Shown in pieces: positions 1-6,494 of a DNA stretch of 8,911 nt. This stretch comes from Candidatus Nanopelagicales bacterium. Lineage in GTDB: Bacteria > Actinomycetota > Actinomycetes > S36-B12 > UBA10799. The first letter of the stretch is position 1. Each line of letters begins with the position of its first letter. The DNA lies in contig JALOLM010000178.1 of NCBI GenBank assembly GCA_025455985.1, forward strand, positions 1 to 8,911, written 5' to 3'. The notes below the pieces were generated by a model, which was not told the DNA's origin, searched no databases, and saw only the letters and a program-made list of their open reading frames with translations. A program made the position numbers and the translations under genes.

Positions 1-966
1 ACCAGGTCGATGCGCGTGGTGTTCTCGTTCTCCGGGTTGGACAGGTCGGCGTTCTGACAGCAACTGAGCCCTTCGCCATCCTTCTTGCGGTTCCACGTGT
101 CCTTGAAGTAGGACTTCGTGAGGATCTTGTAGCTCTGCGGTGAGTACTGCCCGTAGGCGTCGGTGTTGAAGTCACCGGTCGCGATCGCGGTGCCGGCGCC
201 CTTCTTGACGATCTTGACGAACTGCTTGGCCTGCTTCTCCTGGATGGCCTCAGACTCCCCGCCCACCTCCAGGTGGGTGTTCGCGAAGCGGAACTTGGCG
301 CCCTTGTAGGTCATATCCGCGTAGACGTAGCCGCGCGCGAATGAGATCACCAGACCGGCGACGGGGAACGTCTGCTGCGTCTTGTAGAGCCCGGATTTCA
401 CCGACTTCTTGCTGTACGTCAGACCCTTCGTCTTCGTGTTGACGAGGATCACGTCGCGGTCCTTCATCTGGATGCTGCACGGCCAGGTGGTCGGCAGCGT
501 GCCGCCCGGCTGGCCGCACGCAGCACCCGGGTCGATGTACGGGAACGGGCCCAGAGAGGCGTTGTCGGAGATACCGACGACCTTGTACGAGAGCCCTTCG
601 GCCTTCAACGCCTTCTTGACGATCTTCAGGAAGTCCTGGCTCTGCAAATCCGGGCCTTCGGAGTTGCGCGAGGTGATCCAGTTGGTCACTTCCTGCAACC
701 CGATGATGTCCGGATCCTGCTCTTTCACGGTCTTGGCGAATGCCGCCGCGCGGGTCGGGAAGTCTGAAGCCATGGCCTGCTGGTAGACCTTCGCGGCAGC
801 CAGCAAGAACTCCGTCGTCCCAACGCCCCAGATAGAGGTTCTGGGTCATGACCTTGAGCTCGCCGCCCTTCTTGGCGGCCTGAGCGGGAACCGGCAGCGC
901 GACAACTGCCGCGCCGACGAGGGCACCGGCGGTAACGCCCGACAGGACGGACCGGAAACGCATCAT
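1..966 (-). pseudogene. Secreted endonuclease/exonuclease/phosphatase (EEP) family protein, frameshifted, 3' end beyond window
   Basis: The start is an ATG pair at 966 and 963, preceded by a good ribosome site, GAAGGAG at 977-971; the second ATG has the better spacing. The first ~30 residues are a signal peptide (basic MMRFR, hydrophobic core, AQA/AKK cleavage), so the product should be exported. Next comes the EEP-family opening KVMTQNLYLG. The frame then fails after residue ~47. A different minus-strand frame continues the family without a stop to the window edge: DIIGLQEVTNW (metal-site Glu), FANTHLEVGG, ATGDFNTDAYG and finally TTRIDLV, just before the expected catalytic Asp/His end. Removing one C from the CCCC run at 826-829 joins the halves as LYLGVGTTEFLLAAAK. 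As written the gene is broken. This may be a real mutation or a homopolymer sequencing error. EEP proteins are metal-dependent phosphodiesterases (nucleases, sphingomyelinases, phosphatases); the substrate here cannot be told. Confidence 0.85.
826..829 (-). other. Frameshift site in the EEP-family gene (CCCC/GGGG run)
   Basis: Reading from the signal peptide, the minus strand gives NLYLG and then out-of-frame residues (RWDDGVLAGC). One fewer G in this four-base run (GGGG on the coding strand) gives NLYLGVGTTEFLLAAAK and keeps one open frame to position 1. The exact base is uncertain, because a neighbouring G within a few bases would also repair the frame. Confidence 0.75.
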
Positions 967-1072
967 GGATCTCCTTCGAGTTCTTCACAGGCGACCCCAT
1001 TCTGCCAAGGGACCGCGCCGCGTGGCCCGGATTGGCGCCTAAGGGCCCGAATGACCGATCTGCGAGCCGGGG

Positions 1073-1582
1073 TCAGTCCCCGACAGTGATGTCGACCAGC
1101 AGTTCGGCGGCCAACAGCTCAAGATCGGCTCGGATCAGACTGGTGTCGGCGTCGGCAGGGATGCGCACGGCGATGTGCGCCTCGAACAGCAGGCCACCGG
1201 CCATCGGCGCCTCGCGGGTCTCGGTCTCCAGGCTCTCGATGGACAGGTGGTGGCGGTGCAGGACGGAGGAAACCTCCCGCACGATGCCGGGACGGTCGTT
1301 GCCCAGCAGGTCGATCGTCAGGTCCGGACCAGCGCTCGCCACGTCCTCGAGGGCTGGGTGCACAGACACGTCCAACAAGCCGTCGAGTCTGCGTGTCGCA
1401 GCGGTGAGCTCCCCGACGGCCTCGGCGGGCACCGTCACCACCACGATGCCCGCAAACTTGCCTGCCAGCTCGGCCAGTTGGCTTCGCTCCCAGTTGCCAC
1501 CGTGTTCAGTGATGACTTCGGAGAGGGCTTCGACAAGACCGGCGCGGTCGTCACCGATGACGGTGAGCACAATTCTGGACAC
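1073..1582 (-). CDS. Two-ACT-domain protein, GcvR-like
   Basis: The protein has 169 residues and consists of two ACT domains. The first covers residues ~4-75 and opens with VLTVIGDDRAGLVEALSEVI. The second covers ~88-165 and opens with TIDLLGNDRPGIVREVSSVL. The (G/N)DRxGxV turn after the first strand is the usual ligand-binding corner of ACT domains. The tandem layout matches the GcvR family (glycine cleavage system repressor in enterobacteria). In actinobacteria such stand-alone proteins are common and their target is generally not established, so an amino-acid-sensing role is inference. I chose the GTG at 1582 because homology-like sequence begins there (SRIVLTVIGDDRAG). The open frame continues to another GTG at 1717, but that extension is Arg/Pro-rich and unlike a protein domain. 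There is no Shine-Dalgarno before 1582; a TACGAT box lies 6 nt upstream, which fits a leaderless transcript. The neighbouring minus-strand genes are over 100 bases away on each side. Confidence 0.88.
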   Translation of the reverse strand: MSRIVLTVIGDDRAGLVEALSEVITEHGGNWERSQLAELAGKFAGIVVVTVPAEAVGELTAATRRLDGLLDVSVHPALEDVASAGPDLTIDLLGNDRPGIVREVSSVLHRHHLSIESLETETREAPMAGGLLFEAHIAVRIPADADTSLIRADLELLAAELLVDITVGD

Positions 1583-1588
1583 GTCCGC

Positions 1589-1594
1589 ATCGTA
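1589..1594 (-). promoter_or_regulatory. Possible -10 box (TACGAT) for a leaderless ACT-protein mRNA
   Basis: On the minus strand TACGAT fits the actinobacterial TANNNT -10 pattern and ends 6 nt before the GTG at 1582, placing the transcript start at or next to the start codon. No good -35 is seen. The call rests on spacing and on the absence of a ribosome site. Confidence 0.35.
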
Positions 1595-1768
1595 ACCGGG
1601 CAGGAGCGGGCGTTCGTTGTTGCTGCGTGGTGGCAACCACTCGCCCGCGGCAAACCGTTGGCAGCAGCCACCCCGGCTTTGGGTGAAGGATGGCCTACTG
1701 GATCGTCCGCCGGTCACCGAAAGGTTCCGCGCAACCGCCAGGACTGCGGCCGCGTGCCACCGAAGGTC

Positions 1769-3265
1769 TCACAGCGCATCCATCGCAAAGGACTCCTGCG
1801 TGCCCTTGACGCTGTACATGGCGTCATCCGCGCGCCGCATGGCCATCCTCACGGCAGCCTCGGGGTTGGCATGGTCGACCTGCAGGCGGCTGACCCCGAG
1901 GCTGGCACTCACCTGGATCCTCACACCGCCCACCGCGATCGGCGCGGACAGATTGTCGATCATCCGCCGTGCCACGGGTTCAGGGTCCCGGTCGCGGAAG
2001 AGCAGGCCGAACTCGTCTCCCCCGAGCCGACCGACCGTGTCCTCGCCGCGCAATGCCGACCGCAACCTGCGCGCTGCCACCACAAGGACCTCGTCACCGA
2101 CCAGATGTCCGTGGCTGTCGTTGAGCGCCTTGAAGCCGTCAAGATCGAGCACACCGAGGTACCAGTCCCCGTCGGAGTCGCGGCGCCGGTCAGTGCGGGT
2201 GAACGGGTTGCCGCCCGCGGCCAGGGCGAGCGCCTCCTGCAGGAATGTCGCGTGGTCGAGCACGTCAGTCAGCGGGTCGTGCGTCGCCCGATGCTCGAAA
2301 CGTCGCAGCAGGCCGTCTATCCGCAACACGGCCAGGCCCAGGATCAGAGCTGTCGCCACGATGGGGATGCGCGGATCGATCGGCCGATCCATCAGGTAGA
2401 GGACGGTCAAGATCGCGGGACCCGCGTAGCCCAGAGCCACGACAGTCATGAGTCGCGTACGGCTGCGCATAGTCGTGCGGGCCAACGCGTAGAGGCGAGG
2501 GTCGGCCATGTCGGGGGTCATCACCGCGGCGGCGAAGAGCGCCATTTTGACCACGGAAAAGGCCGCGGAGAAGGAGTCGTAGGGCAGCATCCCAGCCGCC
2601 GCTTGCCTGGCACGCAGGATATCCGACAGCACCGCCACCATGACGGTGGCAGCCAGTAGCCACATGGTCTTGTTGAGTAGCGCGCCGGTCAGAATGACCC
2701 GCGCAACGGCTGTGAGCAGCACCACCGATGCCAGCGGGAAGACCACACCCATAAGTGGCGGCACACCCATGGCCTGTTCCGTGGCCAACGCCGGACCGAA
2801 CATCCATTGCACGACCAACGCACCCAGCCCGACAGCCACCATCAGCGCGTCGATGAGGTCTCCGCTTCCCGGGGTGGGGTGGATGCGTCGCAGGAGCATG
2901 ATCGCCCCCACGATGACCACGGCGCTCGCGGCGACGAACAGGCCGTCGTACCACTGCGGGTAGATCCGCTGCAGATCCGGCCACCGGCGGACATCCAGCA
3001 GACTGATCGCGTATCCGACGGCCAGCAACACAACCCCGGCGGTTACGGTCCACCACGCCGCACGCGCCGGGGGCTGCCAGGTGAGCACTCCGCGGACCGC
3101 CAGTCCGGCGGACAGGACAGCGACCGCCGGCACCAGAATGACTCTCGTGCTCGGCACGGTGAGCGCTACAGCGAGGCCGGTGAACAGCAGCACCAGCCAG
3201 ATGCGACGGACTGGAAGTGACCAACCCACCGTTTCAGGGTTACACGGCACCCGGTTGCCACGCAT
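1769..3265 (-). CDS. Membrane-bound diguanylate cyclase (GGDEF domain, ~10 transmembrane segments)
   Basis: The protein is about 498 residues from the ATG at 3265. The N-terminal ~320 residues form about ten hydrophobic segments, interrupted by short polar loops and matching no sensor domain I can name. Residues ~325-490 are a GGDEF domain, which condenses two GTP into the second messenger c-di-GMP. Seen in order: THDPLTDVL (a variant of the usual DPLTGLxNR), LDLDGFKALND with the metal Asp and guanine-contact Asn, GHLVGDEVL, an RGED I-site, five residues, then intact GGDEF, and a closing ADDAMYSVK. All core catalytic residues are present, and the RxxD spacing is right for product inhibition. 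No EAL or HD-GYP domain follows. The start is uncertain: an in-frame GTG lies at 3277 and there is no strong ribosome site. It is divergent from the PepSY gene, so the 3266-3416 gap carries both promoters. Confidence 0.9.
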   Translation of the reverse strand: MRGNRVPCNPETVGWSLPVRRIWLVLLFTGLAVALTVPSTRVILVPAVAVLSAGLAVRGVLTWQPPARAAWWTVTAGVVLLAVGYAISLLDVRRWPDLQRIYPQWYDGLFVAASAVVIVGAIMLLRRIHPTPGSGDLIDALMVAVGLGALVVQWMFGPALATEQAMGVPPLMGVVFPLASVVLLTAVARVILTGALLNKTMWLLAATVMVAVLSDILRARQAAAGMLPYDSFSAAFSVVKMALFAAAVMTPDMADPRLYALARTTMRSRTRLMTVVALGYAGPAILTVLYLMDRPIDPRIPIVATALILGLAVLRIDGLLRRFEHRATHDPLTDVLDHATFLQEALALAAGGNPFTRTDRRRDSDGDWYLGVLDLDGFKALNDSHGHLVGDEVLVVAARRLRSALRGEDTVGRLGGDEFGLLFRDRDPEPVARRMIDNLSAPIAVGGVRIQVSASLGVSRLQVDHANPEAAVRMAMRRADDAMYSVKGTQESFAMDAL

Positions 3266-3403
3266 GCCTGACGACACCCCAAGAGGGTGATTCGGATCCG
3301 TCCGCCGACCGTCTGGCTGCGCGGGACCAGAGGCTCACACCGGGCTCTTACCGAACCTCAGATCGGCTCTCATGTTGCCCGGTCATATTCGTGAGTACGA
3401 ACT

Positions 3404-3409
3404 GAGGAG
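3404..3409 (+). promoter_or_regulatory. Ribosome binding site of the PepSY-repeat gene
   Basis: GAGGAG lies 7 nt before the ATG at 3417. It decides this start over an in-frame upstream TTG at 3372, which has no such site and would place a polar stretch ahead of the signal peptide. Confidence 0.75.
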
Positions 3410-3569
3410 AACAACGATGAACAAGAAATCACTGAGCATTATTGGGATCGGCGCCGCAGCGGTGGCGCTCTCAGCGGGGGCTGTCGCTTTCGCTGCATCC
3501 GACAACCAGCCTGCCGCATCCACGACGACCAGCCAGAGCCAGACCTACGACAAGGGCCCCGGTATGGGC

Positions 3570-4014
3570 GAGACGGCCCTGACCGGCGCTGAGGCCGAGA
3601 AGGTCACCGCGGCCGCTCAGGCCGAGATCCCCGACGGAACCGTCCTGCGTGTGGAGACCGACTCAGAGGGTGTCTACGAGGCCCACGTGACCAAAGCCGA
3701 TGGCACCGAGGTGATCCGATGGCACCGAGGTGATCGTGCAGGTCAATGCCGACTTCCAGGTCACCGGCGTGCAGGAGATGATGGGCCGCGGCATGGGCGG
3801 TCATCGAGGCGGACCGGGCATGGGCGAGACCCCGCTGACCGGTGCTGACGCCGAGAAGGCAACTGCTGCCGCCCAGGCCGAGATCCCCGACGGCACCGTG
3901 ATCCGCGTGGAGACCGACGCTGACGGCACCTACGAGGCGCACGTGCGCAAGGCCGACGGGACCGAGGTTGAGGTCAAGATGGACAAGGACTTCAACGTCA
4001 CCTCCGTTGAGGAG
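3570..4014 (+). repeat. Diverged direct repeat encoding the two PepSY-like domains
   Basis: Copy 1 is 3570-3777 (189 bp plus the 19-bp duplication) and copy 2 is 3826-4014 (189 bp). They are alike at DNA and protein level, with 47 of 63 encoded residues identical and long shared blocks such as GAGATCCCCGACGG. This indicates internal domain duplication within the gene. The differences are scattered, so it is much older than the 19-bp event. Confidence 0.85.
3697..3735 (+). repeat. Exact 19-bp tandem duplication causing a frameshift
   Basis: The unit CGATGGCACCGAGGTGATC occurs at 3698-3716 and again at 3717-3735; with the matching base at 3697 the period-19 tract is 39 bp. Nineteen is not a multiple of three, so the second copy shifts the PepSY frame. 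With one copy the protein reads KADGTEVIVQVNADFQ, matching KADGTEVEVKMDKDFN in the second domain. Confidence 0.95.
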
Positions 4015-4088
4015 TTCGGTGGGATGCGGGGCTACATGGACACCGAGACCGAGACCGACACGGACAGCAACGCCTGACGCAACACCGC

Positions 4089-4122
4089 CAACCGCCGCAC
4101 CGACTACCCGGTGCGGCGGTTG
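4089..4122. terminator. Strong hairpin terminator between convergent genes
   Basis: A perfect 14-bp stem (4089-4102 with 4109-4122, arm CAACCGCCGCACCG) closes a 6-base loop, 11 bases after the PepSY stop codon. The following sequence is only moderately T-rich (TGTCGTTG). It lies between the converging PepSY gene and the marR gene, which ends at 4164, so it may serve both directions. Confidence 0.8.
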
Positions 4123-4163
4123 TGTCGTTGTCGGCGTCGCTGTGGCGACCAGTGTCGGGCGGG

Positions 4164-4673
4164 TCAGCGCGGCCCACGCGCCTCCAGCGACGCCAGCAGC
4201 GCACCCAAGTCCCGTGCCAATCGCTGCCGCCGCGAGGTGCTGATACCGGCCAGCAGCTTCTGTTCAGCAGCGAGGTGCTTCGGGATCAAGTCCTCGACTA
4301 GCGCCAGCCCCTTGTCGGTCAGCAGGACCCAGCGCACGCGAGCGTCGTCGGGGTCGGACTGTCTGGTGACCAGGCCACGGCTCACCAGGTTGTCGACCCG
4401 GGTGGTGACGGTTCCCTGTGTCAGTCCCAGGTCGGCGGCCAGGCGGGTGTGCGTCGAGCGATAGGGCGGAATCCGCCGGCGCAATGTGACCAGCACCGGG
4501 AAGTCCGCTGACGTGATGCCTGCGTCGCCGAACACCCTCGCCTGCTCGGCATCCACGATCGCTCGGATCCTCGCCATGCGGGCGATGATGGCCACCGGGC
4601 TGACGTCGAGATCCGGGCTGACGGCCTTCCACTCATCGAGCACCCTCGCGATGGAATCCCGTGCGCTTTGCAT
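4164..4673 (-). CDS. MarR-family transcriptional regulator
   Basis: This 169-residue cytoplasmic DNA-binding protein has a MarR winged helix-turn-helix at residues ~55-130. The DNA-recognition part reads TRLAADLGLTQGTVTTRVDNL followed by VSRGLVTRQSDPDDARVR, the conserved DxRxxxxxLT-type wing, then LTDKGLALVE. N- and C-terminal helices (residues 25-50 and 130-165) would form the usual dimer interface. MarR proteins bind palindromes as dimers and release DNA on binding small phenolic or oxidised ligands. No cysteine is present, so thiol-based oxidant sensing of the OhrR kind is unlikely. I chose the ATG at 4673 over an in-frame TTG at 4679. The gene is divergent from the reductase-ltrA operon with a 51-base gap containing a perfect palindrome, the classic arrangement for a regulator controlling itself and its neighbours. 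The inducing ligand is unknown. Confidence 0.93.
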   Translation of the reverse strand: MQSARDSIARVLDEWKAVSPDLDVSPVAIIARMARIRAIVDAEQARVFGDAGITSADFPVLVTLRRRIPPYRSTHTRLAADLGLTQGTVTTRVDNLVSRGLVTRQSDPDDARVRWVLLTDKGLALVEDLIPKHLAAEQKLLAGISTSRRQRLARDLGALLASLEARGPR

Positions 4674-4680
4674 GAGCAAG

Positions 4681-4709
4681 ACCCTATGTTAAGAATACTT
4701 TGAGTTCAA
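4681..4709 (-). promoter_or_regulatory. Predicted marR promoter
   Basis: On the minus strand, -35 TTGAAC (4709-4704), a 17-nt spacer and -10 TAGGGT (4686-4681) precede the ATG at 4673 by 7 nt. Transcription should therefore start at or beside the ATG, giving a leaderless mRNA. The -35 lies at the centre of the palindrome, so a bound MarR dimer would block it (autorepression). The promoter is inferred from pattern only. Confidence 0.5.
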
Positions 4710-4715
4710 AGTATT
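4694..4715. promoter_or_regulatory. Palindromic MarR operator between divergent genes
   Basis: The arms AATACTTTGA (4694-4703) and TCAAAGTATT (4706-4715) are perfect inverted repeats separated by GT. This 22-bp AT-rich site stands out in GC-rich DNA and has the length of known MarR operators. It overlaps the predicted marR -35 and ends directly at the GGAGA ribosome site (4716-4720) of the reductase gene. Binding should therefore repress both directions. Confidence 0.85.
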
Positions 4716-4724
4716 GGAGATGCA

Positions 4725-5303
4725 ATGAGTCTCAGTGTGACCGTGGTGGGCACCGGCACGATAGGTATGACTCTGGCCAAGTTGTGGCACGGCGCTGGGT
4801 TCCAGGTGACGCTGGCCAGTCGCGAGAACCAGGAGCGGGTCCTCGACGGGATCCCCGTGCGTCCCATTGCGGATGCCCTGCCCGGTTCCGACGCAGTCCT
4901 CACCGCGATCCCGGGGTCGGCCGTGCAAGTGTTCCTCGACCAGCACGCGTCACAGCTGGACGGAGTCCCACTGATCGACGCCAGCAACAACGTCGGAGCG
5001 CCCGCCATGCACCACGCCGCACAGGCCGGAGACCTCGCCTACTACAGGGCCTTCAACACCCTCGGCGTGGAGAACTTCGCAGAACCGGTCTTCGACGGAA
5101 TCGCCGCCGACTTGTTCTATAGCGGGCCACCTGAACACAAAGACGTTGTAGAGGCCCTAATAGCGGCAGTGGGCCTGCGGCCAGTCTGGGTCGGTGAGGG
5201 CGCCGACGCCGCCGACCTGCTCGACGGCGTAGCCCGACTGTGGTTCACGCTGGCCCTGGCTCAAGGTCGGGGCAGGCACCTAGCGTTCCGGATGTTGCCA
5301 TGA
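4725..5303 (+). CDS. F420-dependent NADP reductase-like protein (NADP-binding Rossmann fold)
   Basis: The protein has 192 residues. It starts at ATG 4725, preceded by GGAGA at 4716-4720. The N-terminus VTVVGTGTIGMTLAKLW holds the GxGxxG dinucleotide-binding loop (residues 9-14), followed by LASRE at the end of strand 2, where Ser-Arg suggests preference for the NADP phosphate. LIDASN (residues 83-88) and YRAFNTLG (107-114) match the F420_oxidored / NADPH-dependent F420 reductase group. So does the C-terminal LLDGVARLWFTLA then GRGRHLAFRML. Family members move hydride between NADP(H) and coenzyme F420 or reduce other substrates; the real substrate here is unproven. The length is typical of the short actinobacterial versions. 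It is the first gene of an operon with the LtrA gene, whose ATG overlaps this stop (ATGA), and it is probably repressed by the divergent MarR. Confidence 0.88.
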   Translation: MSLSVTVVGTGTIGMTLAKLWHGAGFQVTLASRENQERVLDGIPVRPIADALPGSDAVLTAIPGSAVQVFLDQHASQLDGVPLIDASNNVGAPAMHHAAQAGDLAYYRAFNTLGVENFAEPVFDGIAADLFYSGPPEHKDVVEALIAAVGLRPVWVGEGADAADLLDGVARLWFTLALAQGRGRHLAFRMLP

Positions 5304-6454
5304 GCCAGAGTCGCCTCATCGCAAACGCCGCGGGACACAAGGTCACCACCCTCGAACTCTTCTTCGATCTCGTCTTCGTCTACGGGATCAGCCAGGTGAC
5401 CGCCTACTTGGCCGACGATCACTCCGCTCTCGGATTCCTGCGCGGCCTGCTGCTGGCAGCGCTCTTGTGGTGGGCCTGGGTTGCCTACTCCTGGCTGGGC
5501 ACTTCTGTGCAGGTCAACCAGCGACCCGTCCAGATATCGATGTTCGTGGCCATGGCGGCCATCATGATCCTGGCCCTGCTCATGCCGGACTTCTTCGACG
5601 ACACCCGCGGGGCATCAGTCGCAATGGTGGCCGCGGCCGCCTACGTGATGGTCCGACTTATGCACCTTGCGCTGTTCTACTTCGCCGGCCGCGACGATCC
5701 CGGCATCACCCGCGCCGCACTGCGTTTGGGACGCACCGTGGTGATCGCCGCGCTACTGCTGATCGGTGGGGCGTACCTCGGTGGCGATTGGCAACTCGTG
5801 CTGGTCACCGTGGCCGTGGTGATCGACGTCGTCGGACCCTTCCTCGGCGGAGGCCAAGGATGGCGCCTGGCTCTGTCGCACTTCGCCGAACGACACGGCC
5901 TCATCGTCATCATCGCCCTGGGCGAGAGCATCGTCGCGATCGGAGTGGGGGCCTCCGGAATCCCGATGAGCGCGGCGTTGCTGACGACCGCGGTGCTTGG
6001 AGTGGCGGTCGCCTGCACTCTGTGGGTCGCCTACTTCGACGGCACCTCCGACGCTTTGGAGGAAGCCGTCGAGACACGCGATGGTGTGGACCAGGTGACA
6101 ACGGCCAGGGACGTCTACTCGATCATGCACTTCCTTCTCGTCGCCGGCCTCATCCTCATGTCGCTGGCGATGAAGTCCGCACTGAAGGGCGCCGAAAAGG
6201 GGTGGGCAGAACCACTTGCCGACTATGCCTCGTTCGCTTTGGGCCTCGGGCTCTTCCAGTTCCTGTTCGGTCTCTGGCTGATGCGCAAACGGGCCGGCGC
6301 GACGACCGCGGCGGCAGAAGCTTTAGTCGCGCTGGGCGCACTGCTGATCATCCCGCTGGGCACGATTCTTCCGGCGGTCGCAACGGTGGTCATCGTGGCG
6401 GCACTGGCACTCGTCTGGCGAGTCGTGCGGGCCCCGGCGTCCCAGCCCGCTTGA
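5300..6454 (+). CDS. ltrA: LtrA-family (low temperature requirement) integral membrane protein
   Basis: The protein has 384 residues and about ten or eleven hydrophobic segments spread over the whole chain, so it lies in the cytoplasmic membrane. Family signatures: TTLELFFDLVFVYGISQ at residues ~16-32, and HFAERHGLIVIIALGESIVA at ~194-213, where the ERxGLxxIIxLGES block is the hallmark of LtrA. LtrA was named from a Listeria gene needed for growth in the cold; its biochemical activity is not known. I chose the start at 5300 because the ATG overlaps the reductase TGA (ATGA), which implies translational coupling, and because the family sequence starts just after it. An upstream in-frame start at 5240 would overlap the reductase by over 60 bases. 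The gene is co-regulated with the reductase and ends 40 bases from the converging helicase gene. Confidence 0.92.
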   Translation: MSQSRLIANAAGHKVTTLELFFDLVFVYGISQVTAYLADDHSALGFLRGLLLAALLWWAWVAYSWLGTSVQVNQRPVQISMFVAMAAIMILALLMPDFFDDTRGASVAMVAAAAYVMVRLMHLALFYFAGRDDPGITRAALRLGRTVVIAALLLIGGAYLGGDWQLVLVTVAVVIDVVGPFLGGGQGWRLALSHFAERHGLIVIIALGESIVAIGVGASGIPMSAALLTTAVLGVAVACTLWVAYFDGTSDALEEAVETRDGVDQVTTARDVYSIMHFLLVAGLILMSLAMKSALKGAEKGWAEPLADYASFALGLGLFQFLFGLWLMRKRAGATTAAAEALVALGALLIIPLGTILPAVATVVIVAALALVWRVVRAPASQPA

Positions 6455-6494
6455 CCTCAAGCTGCAAACAGCCACCGGTCGCCATAGGCGAGAC

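Larger units (their letters stand above)
3417..4077 (+). pseudogene. Secreted protein with two PepSY-like repeats, frameshifted by a 19-bp tandem duplication
   Basis: The ATG at 3417 begins MNKKSLSIIGIG, a clear signal peptide (residues 1-27, AFA/ASD), then a Ser/Thr/Gln-rich linker, so the product acts outside the membrane. As written, the frame runs ~100 native residues and then 43 aberrant ones to a stop at 3848, while a second frame carries the rest to the TGA at 4077. Deleting one copy of the 19-bp duplication at 3698-3735 gives one 213-residue protein. It contains two homologous domains, residues ~52-114 and ~131-193, identical at 47 of 63 positions. They share TAAAQAEIPDGT, RVETD, YEAHV and KADGTEV, a pattern typical of small actinobacterial PepSY domains. 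PepSY domains are often secreted and linked to protease inhibition or metal binding; the role here is unknown. The tail is acidic (DTETETDTDSNA). The reading is either a real recent mutation or an assembly artefact. The downstream half could be restarted at GTG 3730, but without a signal peptide. Confidence 0.85.

Noticed and set aside
1583..1717. N-terminal extension of the ACT-domain protein from GTG 1717
   Set aside because: The extension is Arg/Ser/Pro-rich without domain character, and ACT homology begins right at the GTG at 1582.
1175..2659. Long plus-strand open frame (494 codons) opposite the ACT and diguanylate cyclase genes
   Set aside because: The opposite strand has clear ACT and GGDEF motifs. 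The plus-strand product is rich in Arg/His/Gln/Pro with no domain, as expected for a shadow frame in GC-rich DNA.
3275..3289. Short inverted repeat CACCC-CAAGA-GGGTG upstream of the diguanylate cyclase gene as an operator
   Set aside because: Five-base arms are expected by chance in DNA of this composition, and no regulator gene or promoter box supports it.
3372..3416. Upstream TTG start for the PepSY-repeat protein
   Set aside because: The ATG at 3417 has a strong GAGGAG site and opens directly into a signal peptide; the TTG has neither.
3697..3735. Programmed ribosomal frameshifting as the explanation for the split PepSY gene
   Set aside because: There is no slippery heptamer or downstream pseudoknot, and the exact 19-bp duplication accounts for the shift fully.
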